This document shows, one piece after another, positions 6,079 through 6,359 of a stretch of 6,359 nucleotides of DNA. The DNA is taken from contig JAJKIL010000423.1 in the NCBI GenBank assembly GCA_021154515.1, forward strand, positions 1-6,359. The letters are read 5' to 3'. Origin of the DNA: Niastella sp. GTDB lineage: Bacteria; Bacteroidota; Bacteroidia; Chitinophagales; Chitinophagaceae. The position numbers were made by a program, and so were the translations under genes. Positions within the stretch are counted from its first letter, which is position 1; each line of letters starts with the position of its first letter. The notes under the pieces are model-generated. The model saw only the letters and a list, made by a program, of their open reading frames with translations, ran no database searches and had not been told where the DNA came from.

Positions 6079-6113
6079 TTGCAAGGTAGTTTTACTAAGG
6101 AATACCCTTGCAA
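6079..6113. repeat. Inverted repeat with promoter-like motif between small ORF and DUF4846 gene
   Basis: TTGCAAGG (6079-6086) and CCTTGCAA (6106-6113) are perfect 8-bp inverted arms 19 bp apart, starting 13 bp beyond the stop codon of the DUF4846-type gene. There is no U-tract on either side, so an intrinsic terminator is unlikely. On the plus strand TTTG (6078-6081) and TACCCTTG (6103-6110), spaced 21 bp apart, resemble the Bacteroidota -33/-7 elements with one mismatch, but no plus-strand gene follows. It may be a protein-binding site or chance. The rest of 6008-6125 shows nothing identifiable. Confidence 0.3.
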
Positions 6114-6125
6114 TAAGTAAGGGAT

Positions 6126-6359
6126 TTACCATCGCCGTAACTGGGCGGTAGTGAACAGGTATTCTGGCGTGTAAATGAAAGAGTTAGCTGTTTTCACTTC
6201 GTACCAGGGACTCAAATCGCCATCCATCGGATCTTTCAGGATGTGGATATTTTGCGCCGGCATATAACTCTGCGCCAGCAAATAAATGGTTTTTCCACTG
6301 CTGTTTACTGCTATATCCATTACCATCTCGGCATGTCCGGGCGACCCTCCCTTTATCAA
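6126..6359 (-). CDS. DUF4846-family protein, C-terminal part only
   Basis: The last 78 codons (stop included) of a leftward gene that continues past the right edge are visible. The TTG at 6359-6357 is an internal Leu codon, not a start, because the family has conserved sequence upstream of the IKGGSPGHA segment. Recognised motifs are GGSPGHAEMVMD (residues 4-15 of the visible part), LAQSYMPAQNIHILKDP (28-44) and LSPWYEV (49-55), which match my memory of DUF4846 proteins, common in Bacteroidota. Function is unestablished. The GGSPGHA-V-D pattern recalls the histidine strand of NlpC/P60- or CHAP-like peptidases, but this is a resemblance only, and a catalytic cysteine would lie outside the window. 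The assignment was made from memory without a search. Confidence 0.75.
   Translation of the reverse strand: MIKGGSPGHAEMVMDIAVNSSGKTIYLLAQSYMPAQNIHILKDPMDGDLSPWYEVKTANSFIYTPEYLFTTAQLRRW

Noticed and set aside
1..6359. CRISPR array, insertion sequence, tRNA or rRNA genes, phage or toxin-antitoxin system
   Set aside because: No spaced direct repeats of CRISPR size, transposase, cloverleaf or rRNA-like sequence, or phage genes were seen; the small ORF alone does not establish a toxin-antitoxin pair.

Overview
The window looks like a chromosomal segment from a Bacteroidota bacterium, most likely in or near the Chitinophagaceae. This is inferred from the protein styles, the weak use of Shine-Dalgarno sequences, and a DUF4846-type gene at the right edge. 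No 16S rRNA or other phylogenetic marker is present. GC content looks moderate by eye (not counted).

Layout. Positions 1-89 hold a short heptameric tandem repeat and a near-perfect palindrome just upstream of a TetR-family repressor gene (90-662, GTG start). A second copy of the palindrome follows the tetR gene (676-699). Then comes a roughly 175-bp leader, and after it a tightly packed same-strand operon: a TolC-like outer-membrane channel (about 874-2199), an EmrA/HlyD-type membrane-fusion protein (2242-3345), an EmrB/QacA-type 14-helix MFS exporter (3355-4941) and a tandem-domain universal stress protein (about 4958-5791). On the opposite strand, converging on this operon, lie the C-terminal end of a DUF4846-family gene running off the right edge (6126-6359), a 44-residue single-helix membrane-protein ORF (5873-6007), and a Rho-independent terminator (5803-5829) 11 bp past the usp stop codon.

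How it fits together. The three efflux genes encode all parts of a tripartite pump: inner-membrane proton antiporter, periplasmic adaptor and outer-membrane duct. TetR presumably represses both itself and the pump through the two matching operators (19 bp with one mismatch), and a ligand that is also a pump substrate would relieve this. The Usp gene begins 16 bp after the exporter stop codon, so it is probably co-transcribed, which would tie a stress-response protein to pump induction.

Most of the window is recognisable accessory efflux biology, not a new system. The points that deserve a second look are the twin operators, the Usp coupling with its degenerate nucleotide-binding motifs, and the unannotated glycine-zipper micro-ORF with its own terminator.
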